A program made the position numbers and the translations under genes. Below the pieces are notes generated by a model. It did no database searches, had not been told where the DNA came from, and saw nothing but the letters and a program-made list of their open reading frames with translations. This document shows, in pieces, positions 1-8,283 of a stretch of 64,000 nucleotides of DNA (position 1 is the stretch's first letter; every line of letters starts with the position of its first letter). This stretch comes from Pseudaminobacter salicylatoxidans (lineage in GTDB: Bacteria; Pseudomonadota; Alphaproteobacteria; Rhizobiales; Rhizobiaceae). Where the stretch lies: NCBI RefSeq assembly GCF_003148475.1, contig NZ_QGGG01000004.1, positions 124,001 to 188,000 on the forward strand, in the 5' to 3' direction.

Positions 1-372
1 CGCTTCAAGCTCGGCCGCAACGCGGGAACCATTGGCGCGCTCAGAAGATAATTTGGCGTCTGTCTCCCCAGCAATCACGCGCTCGATGTCGTCCTTCAGC
101 ACGTCCCACAGTTCGATGTGCTGCTCCATGATGCAAGCAGGATCGGCGATCAATGCGTCCCAGACTTTGAGTTTCAGCTTAAGGTCGCGCGCATCGGCGC
201 ACGGCGCTTTGAGGATCGCAACTTCCAGCCCGTCAGCGTCCTCGATGGTTGCGTCAAATCGATTGTCCGGCAGGCCCGGTAGGCTGGCAATAACTGCGGT
301 GCGTTCCGCGAAAAGCTGGGGGATGGTGCGGCAACTCTGTGGGGCTGCGTGCGAATAGGAATTGTTAAGCAT
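1..372 (-). CDS. Hypothetical phage-region protein, 3' end cut by window edge
   Basis: An uninterrupted minus-strand frame begins at an ATG at 372 and runs 124 codons to the window edge without a stop. The protein is acidic and helix-prone (for example KVWDALIADPACIMEQHIEL) and ends in a likely coiled-coil stretch. I recognise no family. It is divergent from the XRE repressor-like gene at 458, with an 85-bp gap that must hold both promoters. Open frame plus tidy divergent layout support a real gene; function unknown. Confidence 0.6.
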   Translation of the reverse strand, partial: MLNNSYSHAAPQSCRTIPQLFAERTAVIASLPGLPDNRFDATIEDADGLEVAILKAPCADARDLKLKLKVWDALIADPACIMEQHIELWDVLKDDIERVIAGETDAKLSSERANGSRVAAELEA

Positions 373-457
373 GCCGGTGGCGTCCTCGTTGCGATTCCGT
401 TTCGGTTTCGCTACACTGTCATCATTATAAATCGATACGTCAAGGCGAAATCGCTAC

Positions 458-697
458 ATGGACGCAAATATTTCACCGACACAATGTAAGATGGCTCGCG
501 CTGCACTGGACCTCGGAGTGCGCGATTTGGCCAAGATGGCAGTGGTATCAACCAACACGATCACCCGATTTGAAAAAGGCGAAGAGGTGTTGAAGCCTCG
601 CACCATCAGCGCCATTCGCGCCGCCCTCGAAGCGGCTGGCGTGATCTTCATTGCAAGCAACGGCGACGGTCCCGGTGTGAGGCTGCGGAAGACCTGA
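458..697 (+). CDS. XRE-family helix-turn-helix protein (small phage-type regulator)
   Basis: A 79-residue protein made almost entirely of an XRE-type DNA-binding domain: residues 4-60 contain LGVRDLAKMAVVSTNTITRF, a typical helix-turn-helix, followed by an EEVLKPRTISAIRAALE helix. Such small proteins usually act as repressors in phages and integrated elements. The upstream gap carries the octamer TCGCTACA twice (408-415 and 451-458, the second touching the start codon), a possible operator pair for autoregulation. A good intrinsic terminator follows at 715-749. Family call is firm; role as the element's repressor is inferred. Confidence 0.8.
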   Translation: MDANISPTQCKMARAALDLGVRDLAKMAVVSTNTITRFEKGEEVLKPRTISAIRAALEAAGVIFIASNGDGPGVRLRKT

Positions 698-714
698 ACG
701 CAATTTTGCGTTGA

Positions 715-749
715 GGGCGCTGGCCTAACTTTTAAGGCCAGCGCCCTTT
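715..749 (+). terminator. Intrinsic terminator after the XRE gene
   Basis: Perfect 11-bp inverted repeat (GGGCGCTGGCC at 715-725 and GGCCAGCGCCC at 736-746) followed by TTTG, 18 bp after the stop codon of the XRE gene. Confidence 0.7.
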
Positions 750-889
750 GCTCCCCAAAATTGGGGACTCCTATCCCCTCGGCCGACTCCCTAGGACGCC
801 AACTGCAACCTGTGGATAGCGCCGAACCTTAGACCACTCCCTTACTTTTTGTGTCTTACAGGATCGATCGGCGCCGATACCGTCGTCGC

Positions 890-1414
890 ATGACCGAAGC
901 CCTCGACAAAATCTATACTGCTGCCGAAGCTGCGGAGCGCCTTCGGCTAACCAATCGCGCGCTCATCAAGATCGCTCGGAAATCCGGTCACTGCTCGCGG
1001 GCCGGCCGGGATTATCTCTTCTCCGAGTCCGACCTTCTCGCGATTTGGCAGGATATGCGGGAGCCTGCTGTAGAACGCCGAACCACTTCTGGTATCACGC
1101 CGCTGCCCAGGCTCCACGGAGTTACAGAATCGCTCAAATGGCTCTCCTACCGACCGCCCACTAAGGTTGACCGGCGCGTGCTGGAAGTTCTCAGATGGCT
1201 CGAAAGGCAGAAAGAGCCGAAGTCTTACGCCGAAATCGAGCGTTGCGGCCCACGAACCATCGACGACCTTTTGCAGAAAGGGCTAGTCACGCAATGCGGA
1301 ACGGATGATGACGGGCTCGCAAATGTCATGATTACGCCACGAGGCAAGGACGAACTGCGCACCTATGATCGGTGGAATCGCAAGCGTGGAGAGCGCGAAG
1401 GGAGGCGAAGATGA
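890..1414 (+). CDS. Excisionase-like HTH protein with C-terminal winged-helix-like part
   Basis: Residues 6-50 (YTAAEAAERLRLTNRALIKI ... YLFSESDLLAIW) match the helix-turn-helix_17/excisionase type fold that reads a target site and then a DLL..W helix. The C-terminal part (RRVLEVLRWLERQ, then DLLQKGLVTQ) looks like a second winged helix. I take the ATG at 890 as the start; a GTG at 851 would add 13 arginine-rich residues but has no ribosome site. Its stop overlaps the next ATG (ATGA at 1411-1414), so the two are translationally coupled. Function beyond DNA binding is unknown. Confidence 0.65.
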   Translation: MTEALDKIYTAAEAAERLRLTNRALIKIARKSGHCSRAGRDYLFSESDLLAIWQDMREPAVERRTTSGITPLPRLHGVTESLKWLSYRPPTKVDRRVLEVLRWLERQKEPKSYAEIERCGPRTIDDLLQKGLVTQCGTDDDGLANVMITPRGKDELRTYDRWNRKRGEREGRRR

Positions 1415-1614
1415 CCAAACCCACTTACGATGAGTTGGAAAACAAGCTGGGTCAGGCCTACCAGATCATCGGCTGGCTCCTCGATGAGTGTGGTCTGTTC
1501 CACACGGATGAAGGCCAGGATACGCTGACCTACTTCTCCAGTGACGCCTATGATGATGCTTTTCTGCCGTGGCCAAAGGATCCGGAGAGAATGTTAGCTG
1601 GACGCGAGGATTGA
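1411..1614 (+). CDS. Hypothetical small acidic phage-region protein
   Basis: A 67-residue protein (begins MTKPTYDELENKLGQAYQII) with no recognised domain. The ATG at 1411 overlaps the preceding stop by four bases and is preceded by GGAGGCGAAG, a strong ribosome site, which decides this start over the longer in-frame start at 1372. The N-terminal helix plus acidic C-terminus are the only visible traits. Confidence 0.65.
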   Translation: MTKPTYDELENKLGQAYQIIGWLLDECGLFHTDEGQDTLTYFSSDAYDDAFLPWPKDPERMLAGRED

Positions 1615-1665
1615 CTCCCCTCCCGGCCCCGCCATGATGACTGCGGGTTTATGGGGAGAAGGGCC

Positions 1666-2325
1666 ATGTCAGACGTTGGCAATCCAGCTGTTCACACGCG
1701 CGCAAAACGGGTCATCGTCCTCGACACTGAAACGACCGGCGTGCAACAATATGACCGGATAGTAACCCTCGGTGCCGTTCGCCTGGAGGGCACGGAGGTC
1801 GGCAAAGCGCTTCACCTGGTGTTCGACCCTCGCAAGGACAGCCACCCGGAGGCCTTGTCGATCCACGGTTGGGACGACTGGACAACCCGTTATCAAGATC
1901 TGTTTGCCGATTGGGCGCCGCGGATTTTCGACTGGCTATCGTGGGCCGACGAGATCGTCGCCCATAACGCTGCTTTTGATATGCACTATGTCCAGCGCGA
2001 ACTCCGCAAAGCCGAAGTCGGCCAGCTACCCCAGCCAACGCTATGCACCATGGAAATGTCCAGGTCGAGATGGCGCGGCCAGTCAGCCAAGCTGGACGAT
2101 TGTTTGGGCCGCGTCGGACTTCAAAGGGTTGGAGATCAGCACGGTGCGCTAGAAGATGCTGCGCTGACCGCCGGCCTCCTTATCAATATGACCGGCCAAA
2201 AATCGGGGTTGATAGACCTACTCAAGAAGGCCCGCCGCTGGCCTGGACCGTCGAATGCCAAGCCGGCGCCGCCGCGCCCCAACGGCGAGTTACCCAGGCG
2301 CGCGCCCAAAAGGGCAAGCCGTTAA
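1666..2325 (+). CDS. DnaQ-like 3'-5' exonuclease (DEDD family)
   Basis: A 219-residue protein with all three exonuclease motifs: Exo I VLDTETTG near residue 20, Exo II IVAHNAAFDMHYV near residue 95, and Exo III HGALEDAALTAGLL near residue 155, which makes it a DEDDh nuclease related to the epsilon subunit and RNase T. The C-terminus is a basic, proline-rich tail. I choose the ATG at 1666 because GGGAGAAGGG lies just upstream; the frame is open from 1651. In a phage element it may serve replication, repair or attack on host nucleic acid; which one is not evident. Confidence 0.85.
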   Translation: MSDVGNPAVHTRAKRVIVLDTETTGVQQYDRIVTLGAVRLEGTEVGKALHLVFDPRKDSHPEALSIHGWDDWTTRYQDLFADWAPRIFDWLSWADEIVAHNAAFDMHYVQRELRKAEVGQLPQPTLCTMEMSRSRWRGQSAKLDDCLGRVGLQRVGDQHGALEDAALTAGLLINMTGQKSGLIDLLKKARRWPGPSNAKPAPPRPNGELPRRAPKRASR

Positions 2326-2455
2326 GCTTCTCCGCTTCGCTATCAGCGCTGCGGCGCGTTCCACAGAACGCCCGCAGCACCAACGAAAGCCAGCCCGCCA
2401 AGAATCAAGATGACGCTTGGCGTCGGCTGAAAAATGGATGGAAGCGCCCAGGCTT

Positions 2456-3340
2456 CTACTGATGCGACTGGCGCGCCACCCATTGCGTATGTTCGCGAGA
2501 GAATGCCTGCTCTGCTTCGTTAACGAAAGATGAAAACTGCTTCTCATCTTTCACTTCTTCAATCTTTCCTTGAATAATTCCTATCTCGTGAGCAGTAAGG
2601 GTGTAGGACGCTGATAGCTCGTTGAACTTCTTGATTTGCGTCCAACCAAGCATCGAAGATGCGATAACAATGATCGGGTCTATGGGCCAAAAATCCCAAC
2701 TTGGGTTGGCGATCCTCAGCAAGGTCAAAACAATTGCAGTGAGGTATGCCACCACTCCGTAGCATACCCACCTTTTACTAGCCCTCTTATTTATACCTGC
2801 CTTTTTTGCGTACCACCCCCGCTGCTCACGGATTCGGTTCGCGTCGTAGAACGCCTTCCGCTCATCAAGATCCAGCGCACGCAGCGACTCCATGCTGGGC
2901 GTTATCTGGTCACTAGCAGCGCCGTCAGACGGCAAATGGTCTCCGATGTGCCGACTCGCATCCAATATGCTTCTCAGAAATGCGCGGAATTCTGCCCGAG
3001 GGACATGCACATTTGGTGCGTCACCGAACGGCTCGGCCCGCATGCAGTATTTCCAGCAGGTCGTTTTTATGGATTCCGCAAGAGCTCTCCCGCGATACCA
3101 ATCGCGTTCTGGCTTTAGCCAAAATCGAGAAATCAAGACACCAAGTGATAGAATTAAAACAAGCGCGGTGGCAACGTGGTAGTTTCCATCATACGAAACG
3201 TTCAACGAAAGAACAGATGCTAGAAATAAAAGACAATACTCAACGCACACGAGAAGAAAATACCAATACTGCGAATTCGCAGACAACTTACTCGCCGTGT
3301 CATAAAGCCCTGGGTAGACTAGTGGTTGCGAAGCGCTCAC
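2456..3340 (-). CDS. SLATT/DUF4231-type membrane protein, putative defence effector
   Basis: A 294-residue protein with four predicted membrane helices in two pairs: about 26-47 and 54-75, then 191-210 and 218-236. After the first pair comes DWYRGRALAESIKTTCWKY (residues 80-98), the arginine/glutamate-rich signature I associate with SLATT (SMODS/SLOG-associating 2TM effector) and DUF4231 proteins; the C-terminal YTLTAHEIGII part fits the second SLATT unit. SLATT proteins are proposed pore-forming effectors of nucleotide-signal immunity. It starts with GTG inside the stop of the TIR-like gene (GTGA overlap), so the two form one translation unit. Base composition is visibly AT-richer than neighbours, a sign of recent transfer. 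The family assignment is by recall and needs a profile search. Confidence 0.65.
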   Translation of the reverse strand: MSASQPLVYPGLYDTASKLSANSQYWYFLLVCVEYCLLFLASVLSLNVSYDGNYHVATALVLILSLGVLISRFWLKPERDWYRGRALAESIKTTCWKYCMRAEPFGDAPNVHVPRAEFRAFLRSILDASRHIGDHLPSDGAASDQITPSMESLRALDLDERKAFYDANRIREQRGWYAKKAGINKRASKRWVCYGVVAYLTAIVLTLLRIANPSWDFWPIDPIIVIASSMLGWTQIKKFNELSASYTLTAHEIGIIQGKIEEVKDEKQFSSFVNEAEQAFSREHTQWVARQSHQ

Positions 3341-3747
3341 GGTGTAACCGTCCGGATTCCGCTTACGATCGAGCTAGAATTCCAGTTGACCATCAGCGTC
3401 GCGGCGTCTTGAACTGCTTTAGGCGTGCGTTCGGCGCCCCATGGGACTATGCCCAAGATTGGCTTGCCGAGCGATTTGGCGAAGTCTATCTCATATTGAA
3501 TCCAGCCACTGTGGCTGACGTACATTCCAGCAAGAATAACGACGCACTGAACAGGTCGAATTTGTGCTTTCAGTTGCTCGCCAAGCTGCGGCCCGGTGAG
3601 GCCCTGAAAGGCCTTCGACTCCGGTACTGAATAATTCGTCCAACTGAAGTGATTGGCATCATTGAGAAAGCGTACAGCGCGAATGTACCCTTCACTGTAT
3701 CGCCACGCATGGCTAATAAACAGCCTGTAGTTGTGAAGATATGGCAT
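3337..3747 (-). CDS. TIR-like (DUF1863/ThsB-like) protein, putative defence sensor/enzyme
   Basis: A 136-residue protein with the layout of the MTH538/ThsB TIR-like family: opening YRLFISHAW (7-15), a SVPESKAF loop near 40-47, a central LKAQIRPVQCVVILAGMYV strand (59-77), SGWIQYEIDFAKSLGKPIL (80-98) with a candidate catalytic Glu86, and a closing NWNSSSIVSGIR helix. ThsB proteins make a cyclic ADP-ribose-type signal from NAD on phage infection in Thoeris; here the partner is not ThsA but the overlapping membrane protein at 2456-3340. The start ATG at 3747 follows GGGGGACT. Enzyme activity is inferred, not shown. Confidence 0.7.
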   Translation of the reverse strand: MPYLHNYRLFISHAWRYSEGYIRAVRFLNDANHFSWTNYSVPESKAFQGLTGPQLGEQLKAQIRPVQCVVILAGMYVSHSGWIQYEIDFAKSLGKPILGIVPWGAERTPKAVQDAATLMVNWNSSSIVSGIRTVTP

Positions 3748-3899
3748 ATATAGTCCCCCGACGCAGTCAGGTGACTATCTTCAACACGCAACCGAAAGCC
3801 AAGTCGGTCCAGCAAAATTCCTGTGTGAATGTGGAGAACGGGGGAAAGTTGACGTCCTGCCGCCCAGGGCTACTATCGCGGCGATGATTGGGAGGGGAC

Positions 3900-4342
3900 A
3901 TGAAATCAAAATTGGCTATCGGCGCGCTTGCCGCGCTGCTTCTCGCTGGCTGTCAAACAGCCAGCAATGAACCGCCACTATCTAGGACAGTTCAAGTTGC
4001 GGGGACGGCTGAACAGTTCACGGAAAAGCTCCTGCAGCGGCGCATTGGCCGCGGTACATTATAAAGCAGCAAACCCCGCACCTGATCGTCATGGACAAGC
4101 CAGCAAGTAATGATTTTGCGGCTCAGTTCGCGCTCGGGTCGCGCTTCAATACGGTTCCCAATTACCGACTTACCTATCAGATGTACGGCAACAAGCCGCT
4201 AACGGTGAATGTGTCTGGAGCGGTCATAACGAATCCTGGCAGTGGGTTTGAAAACCCGACCGACTTGAACAATCATCCATCCATGCGGGACGTGGTTACG
4301 GAGATCCGACAGATTGACGACGAACTGAAGGCGGGCGGCTAA
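3900..4342 (+). pseudogene. Frameshifted exported lipoprotein gene
   Basis: An ATG at 3900, after GGGAGGGG, opens a lipoprotein signal with lipobox LAGC (Cys at residue 18). The frame stops at 4062-4064, right after LLQRRIGRG. A second frame begins exactly where the first goes wrong (TAC at 4055, giving YIIKQQTPHLIVMDKPA) and continues to 4342. Restoring one base in the CGCGGTAC stretch at 4050-4057 would join them as a protein of about 147 residues. So this is either a decayed gene or a sequencing error; the downstream part alone (from 4091) lacks any ribosome site. Function unknown; phage lipoproteins can block superinfection, but nothing here proves that. Confidence 0.6.
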
Positions 4343-4369
4343 GCATCCGCTCACCCGCCTTGCCGTCAA

Positions 4370-6751
4370 TTAGTACTTCACGCCACGTCTGTTCGCGCTG
4401 CGGATCGTGTTAATCACGTTCGCCTCAAAGTCGCGCTTTTGCCTGGCCATAACCTGCTCGAGCCGCGCCACTGCTTCGACGGACGCGCCGCGGGCATCGA
4501 TGTTGGGGCTGAAGTTGACGACGATTGGCTGCTGATTGGCAGCGCGCACGGAATCAAGTTTCGGCATTGTCGGCATCCGGATTTGCGGCATTGTTGGCAT
4601 TGTTGGCAAGCCAACCGGGCCGCCGGCGGCATAGCCAGCCATCCCTCGTCGTATCGCCTCGACAGCGGCAACACCGCCGTGGCGAGCCACGTCCTTCTGG
4701 CTGAAAACGACTTCGCCCTTGTGGACGACGCCGGCCGGCTGCTTGACGCCACCGGGGCCAGTATAGCCGCCCTCGTCGAACAGATACTTGCCGCTCGCGG
4801 AAAGCGCCGCGAAGTTCGGAGAACCGCCTCCACCGAAGAGTGACCCCAGAATGCCACTAAGCCCCCCGCCGCTGCCCTTGGTGAGCGCGGCGAAGAAGTC
4901 GGCATAAGCCCCCTTGCCGGTGATGGCCGACTTCACGATTTCGATGGCGAGACGCTTGAACGCATCGGCCGCGTTCTCGGTGCCCGCGATTACCTGCCCC
5001 AGCGCATCAACGGCATCCGATTCCAGCTGCTGCATCCCATCGTTGAAATCCTTTTGAGCCTTGTTGGCTGCTTCCTGGGATTCCTTCTGCGCGTCGATTT
5101 TGGTGATCAGGCCCGCAATCTGGTCCTTCTGATCCTGCGTGGCCTTGGCGCCCAGGCGTCGAAGCTCATTCGAAATGCGCTGCGCGGTGCTGGACTGGCC
5201 GATAATCGAAAGCTCGTGCTCAAGATCGGATATCAGCGATCTGACCTCATCGCGCGTGGCACGCGCCGATGCACCCCGTTTAGCTTCGCTCTCGATCTGC
5301 TTCTGCAGGGCAGCCTGGTGCCGCTGGAACGCGTTGAGTTCAGCCGCAGCCCACTCATCGATTGCCTTACCGCGCGCGTCATATGCGGCCTTTTCTTCGG
5401 CTGTCATCGCCGCAAGCCCAGCGCCGCTTTCCTTCCACAGATCCCGAGCCTGCGCGATCTTGGTCTTTGTGTCGTCATAGCCCTGACCGAGTGCAGCAAG
5501 CTTTTCTCGGGTGGTGAGGTAGATTTTTCCGGCCTCTTCGGCGGCGGTGGCGTTGTCCTTGATGAGGTCAGTCGCGGCGCCCCACTGGGCCACGCGCTCG
5601 CCCGTCTCGACCTTAGTCAACTCGGCAACTTCCTTATGGCCGCGCTGAATCAGGTCGTCAATTTCCCGCTCCAACCTCTCCTTCTGCTGGCGCACTGCGT
5701 CAAGCTGTTCCGGGGCGAACGTTCCGGGCTGGCGGACGTTAGCATCCTGCATTTTTTGCAGGCGATCCTCAAAATCAAACAACTCCCTGTTCTTGGTGAC
5801 GACGTTAAAACCAACATCCACCTCAAGGTTGCGCATTCGTTCCGCCTTCGCGGCAAGCCCGTCCAGGCCACTCGCGATGGCATTCAGCGTGCCTTCGACC
5901 GGGCCGCGTATCAGGGACCAGCGTGCCATCTCCTCGAGGAAGGCACCGACAGCATTTTTCGCCCTGATCGCGGCACCGGCCATTCCCTGATTTTGCGCAC
6001 CAGCAGCACCGCCAAGGCTATCCGAAAGGATTTTGACCATTTCGGTTTGGTAACCGGCCACGTCGCCAACCTTGCGCATCGCCTCGACGGTTTCGAGCTG
6101 CGCATCGGTCAATTGGAAGCCGGCACGCTTGAGGGCGGCAAAACCCTGGATCGGATCATCAATGGCGCGCGCTATCTTGTCGGACCATTCTCTAAGGTTG
6201 CCGCCGTAAACCGCCACCATGTCCGTGGAAAGCTTGATGATGCCCTTGAACCGCTCGCCAGAAATATTCGTGTAGGTCGCCAACGCCGCAGCAGCGGCGT
6301 TAATCTCGGTGGCGGCAATACCGGTGGCGCGCTCCAGATCCTTGGCAAAACCGTCGATCTGGCCGGCTGTCATGCCCGCCGCATTGCCAGCAAGCTTCAA
6401 CACCGCATCCAGGCGCCGGAAGATCGTTTCCGCCTGCGCCGCTGATGACATGCCAGCCGTAAGGCCAAGAACGAGCGCACCGATTCCCGCGGCCGCAACC
6501 GTGCCGGCAGTACCTAGAGCAGAGATGCCAGATCCCAATGGGCCAAGGCGGGCACCCATACCGGCAAGGTGGCCTTCCACCTCTTTGCCCATGAATGAAA
6601 GGGATCGAGAAACACTTGTGCTGGCTTTCGCCGCTCGGTTCTCGGCTTGGCGCATGCCGTTCGCTAAACTCTTGTTAACCCGCGCAATCTGGCGCTCGAC
6701 ATCGCGCACGCGAAGTTCAAAACCTACCGCGAGGTTTGCATCACTTACCAT
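4370..6751 (-). CDS. Phage tail tape measure protein
   Basis: A 793-residue protein, by far the longest of the element. The N-terminus is helical, then a hydrophobic glycine/alanine region (about residues 65-110) typical of tape measure proteins, a conserved-looking block (LSTDMVAVYGGNLREWSDKI near 175), a long coiled-coil middle (residues 320-570) rich in Glu/Lys/Gln, and a glycine-rich C-terminus. Its length would set the tail length and it marks the host phage as a siphovirus-type with a long tail. It overlaps the gp10-like gene by 11 bases in the tail operon. Confidence 0.85.
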   Translation of the reverse strand: MVSDANLAVGFELRVRDVERQIARVNKSLANGMRQAENRAAKASTSVSRSLSFMGKEVEGHLAGMGARLGPLGSGISALGTAGTVAAAGIGALVLGLTAGMSSAAQAETIFRRLDAVLKLAGNAAGMTAGQIDGFAKDLERATGIAATEINAAAAALATYTNISGERFKGIIKLSTDMVAVYGGNLREWSDKIARAIDDPIQGFAALKRAGFQLTDAQLETVEAMRKVGDVAGYQTEMVKILSDSLGGAAGAQNQGMAGAAIRAKNAVGAFLEEMARWSLIRGPVEGTLNAIASGLDGLAAKAERMRNLEVDVGFNVVTKNRELFDFEDRLQKMQDANVRQPGTFAPEQLDAVRQQKERLEREIDDLIQRGHKEVAELTKVETGERVAQWGAATDLIKDNATAAEEAGKIYLTTREKLAALGQGYDDTKTKIAQARDLWKESGAGLAAMTAEEKAAYDARGKAIDEWAAAELNAFQRHQAALQKQIESEAKRGASARATRDEVRSLISDLEHELSIIGQSSTAQRISNELRRLGAKATQDQKDQIAGLITKIDAQKESQEAANKAQKDFNDGMQQLESDAVDALGQVIAGTENAADAFKRLAIEIVKSAITGKGAYADFFAALTKGSGGGLSGILGSLFGGGGSPNFAALSASGKYLFDEGGYTGPGGVKQPAGVVHKGEVVFSQKDVARHGGVAAVEAIRRGMAGYAAGGPVGLPTMPTMPQIRMPTMPKLDSVRAANQQPIVVNFSPNIDARGASVEAVARLEQVMARQKRDFEANVINTIRSANRRGVKY

Positions 6752-7157
6752 TGAAAGTGTCCTTTATGGCCTTAGCGGTAGCTCGCTTGACCCTGTTTAC
6801 CGCGCGCTTTTTCGCAACACGATAACCCGGCCAGAAGAACGGCTGCGGGGCCATTTTCTGTGTTCCAAACTCCACCGCGAGTGCATAATCATACTCAGGT
6901 GCATTGCCCTTTTCGGAGTTGCGAACCTTCTTCGTGGTCGTTGGCCCACCTGCTGTAATCAGCCTGCGAAGCTCGCCATCGCGCTTCCATCGGATGGAAT
7001 CCTGAAGCGTGCCGTCCTCGTGTGGCGCAAGTCTCTTCTGGATTTGAACGATCTCTTCGGCACCTTGGTCGAGAGTCGCTTCGGCCACCCGTTTGATGGC
7101 GGCGGGGATTTTCCCCAACCGCCTCTGAAGATCGCGAAGACCGTTATTCTTCGCCAT
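6741..7157 (-). CDS. HK97 gp10-like head-tail/tail completion protein
   Basis: About 138 residues beginning MAKNNGLRDLQRRLGKIPAA, with the gp10-family pattern: an N-terminal amphipathic helix, LAPHEDGTLQDSIRWKR (the conserved 'tgkLr.SI' strand), YALAVEFGT and PQPFFWPGYRVAK near the C-terminus. Proteins of this family sit at the head-tail junction or help close the tail. The internal ATG at 7157 is preferred; it overlaps the upstream gene by 14 bases. The longer in-frame start at 7211 would bury into that gene. Confidence 0.75.
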   Translation of the reverse strand: MAKNNGLRDLQRRLGKIPAAIKRVAEATLDQGAEEIVQIQKRLAPHEDGTLQDSIRWKRDGELRRLITAGGPTTTKKVRNSEKGNAPEYDYALAVEFGTQKMAPQPFFWPGYRVAKKRAVNRVKRATAKAIKDTFNGK

Positions 7158-7560
7158 CTGGCTCGTCCGTGAAGGTCGCGTCAGCCTCCTCGATGCCAAA
7201 GAGCGCGGCACCGAGAACTAGCTGCGCCAGCGCGGCGTATTGCGCGATAGGGCGCGAGGTGAGCGCGGCGTAAATCGGGTCTGGCGGCGGCGCGGGCACT
7301 GCGCCAATCCGATGTAGATTAGCCCTCAAGCTTTCCCACGCGGCGTACGCATCGACTGGCTTCGACCGATCAGGACGCGGAGAAAGCGCGAAGCGCAGCA
7401 CCTTTGCGATGTCGCTAGTCGTCCACTCTCCGGCGGCTATCCGTTTATAAATAACGAAGGCCGATTCGTTTCGATATTCGAAGAACGGCAAGTCCTCGCG
7501 GTGAATTTTCACCACCATGTCCCGCCCATTGAAACGTGCCTTGATGCCATCAACCAGCAT
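7144..7560 (-). CDS. Tail assembly chaperone-like protein (GTA gp10/TAC type)
   Basis: A 138-residue protein whose first 65 residues (ARFNGRDMVVKIHREDLPFF ... ERIAAGEWTTSDIAKVLRFAL-like pattern) resemble the small phage protein family that includes gene transfer agent gp10, where a short beta start is followed by a helix carrying 'ga..la.Dia.vL..gL'. The rest is proline/alanine rich. Its place directly before the gp10-like and tape measure genes is where tail chaperones normally lie. Similarity is by eye only, so the function is moderate confidence; the gene itself is well supported by overlapping neighbours. Confidence 0.5.
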   Translation of the reverse strand: MLVDGIKARFNGRDMVVKIHREDLPFFEYRNESAFVIYKRIAAGEWTTSDIAKVLRFALSPRPDRSKPVDAYAAWESLRANLHRIGAVPAPPPDPIYAALTSRPIAQYAALAQLVLGAALFGIEEADATFTDEPDGEE

Positions 7561-7762
7561 TGGCAGCTACCTCCGCATCTCTCGTCTCAACCCAGACTTT
7601 CAAGAATTCTCGAGCCGCTGCGTGCCGGCCGGTTGCGGCAACCCAAACTGCCATGGCCGCGGTGAGCATCGCGTCGGCGACCACGACTGGGTCCAGTTCC
7701 TTGGCTACCAGGCCGTGCGCAGTGACGTTCGCCGCCTGCGAGGCGATGGTGAAATTGTCCAT
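7550..7762 (-). CDS. Hypothetical small tail-operon protein
   Basis: A 70-residue alanine/valine-rich helical protein starting MDNFTIASQAANVTAHGLVA, overlapping the next gene by 11 bases as the other tail genes do. GGAGAA precedes the ATG at 7762, supporting translation. No family recognised. It is the first gene after a terminator at 7778-7800, so the tail operon promoter probably lies in 7801-8011 or transcription reads through. Confidence 0.55.
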   Translation of the reverse strand: MDNFTIASQAANVTAHGLVAKELDPVVVADAMLTAAMAVWVAATGRHAAAREFLKVWVETRDAEVAANAG

Positions 7763-7777
7763 GATTTCTCCGGAAAT

Positions 7778-7800
7778 GAAAAAGCCCGCGGTAAGCGGGC
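7778..7800 (-). terminator. Intrinsic terminator, minus strand
   Basis: Read on the minus strand: GCCCGC, TTACC loop, GCGGGC, then TTTTTC. It would end the transcript of the cold-shock gene before the tail genes. The rest of the 249-bp gap 7763-8011 holds no gene that I can support. Confidence 0.65.
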
Positions 7801-8011
7801 GAGTGGGGGGTCATATTCTGAAATGCGGATGCGTGCGCGTTGGGGGGCGGCTGGTCTCCGAAAATGAAAATTTTCAGACTTCGAGACACCCCCTCGCGCG
7901 CGTTGCGCACGCGGGCGCGTACGTGAAGGGAAAAACTGTATTAGCGCAAAGAGTCGAAGGGGGCGGCGGTAGGCAGTGCCTGCGTCCCCGAGTTCGGATG
8001 CGCCCCTCCCG

Positions 8012-8260
8012 TCAGGCGGTCCCGAAAACTCGGTCCACCTCCTCACGTGCAGCAGTCATGTGCCGGAGATTCGCTGCCATCGTGCGGCCATCGCCTGTCG
8101 GGATGACCTCATATTCAAAGGTCTCACCGATGTGAGGCATTCTTCCGTTCAATGCGGTGATATGAACGAAAGTCCCCCGCATATCGGATGGGCGGTCGTC
8201 ATCACTCAAGAAGCCGAAGCCGCGATCCGAATTCCATTTTGTAATTTCGCCAATTGGCAT
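8012..8260 (-). CDS. Phage-encoded cold-shock-domain protein
   Basis: An 82-residue CspA-type OB-fold protein: GEITKWNSDRGFGFLSDDD (residues 3-21) carries the RNP1-like motif, and GTFVHITAL (about 29-37) the RNP2-like motif. Cold-shock proteins bind single-stranded RNA/DNA and act as RNA chaperones. Here it sits alone between two terminators, between capsid and tail genes, so it appears to be its own transcription unit. Presence inside a structural phage region is uncommon but known in rhizobial prophages by general recall. Confidence 0.85.
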   Translation of the reverse strand: MPIGEITKWNSDRGFGFLSDDDRPSDMRGTFVHITALNGRMPHIGETFEYEVIPTGDGRTMAANLRHMTAAREEVDRVFGTA

Positions 8261-8283
8261 GTTGTTCTGTCTTTCTGTCTGGG

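Noticed and set aside
5054-6445. Plus-strand frame of 463 codons inside the tape measure region
   Set aside because: Antisense shadow of the tape measure gene; no motif, no ribosome site.
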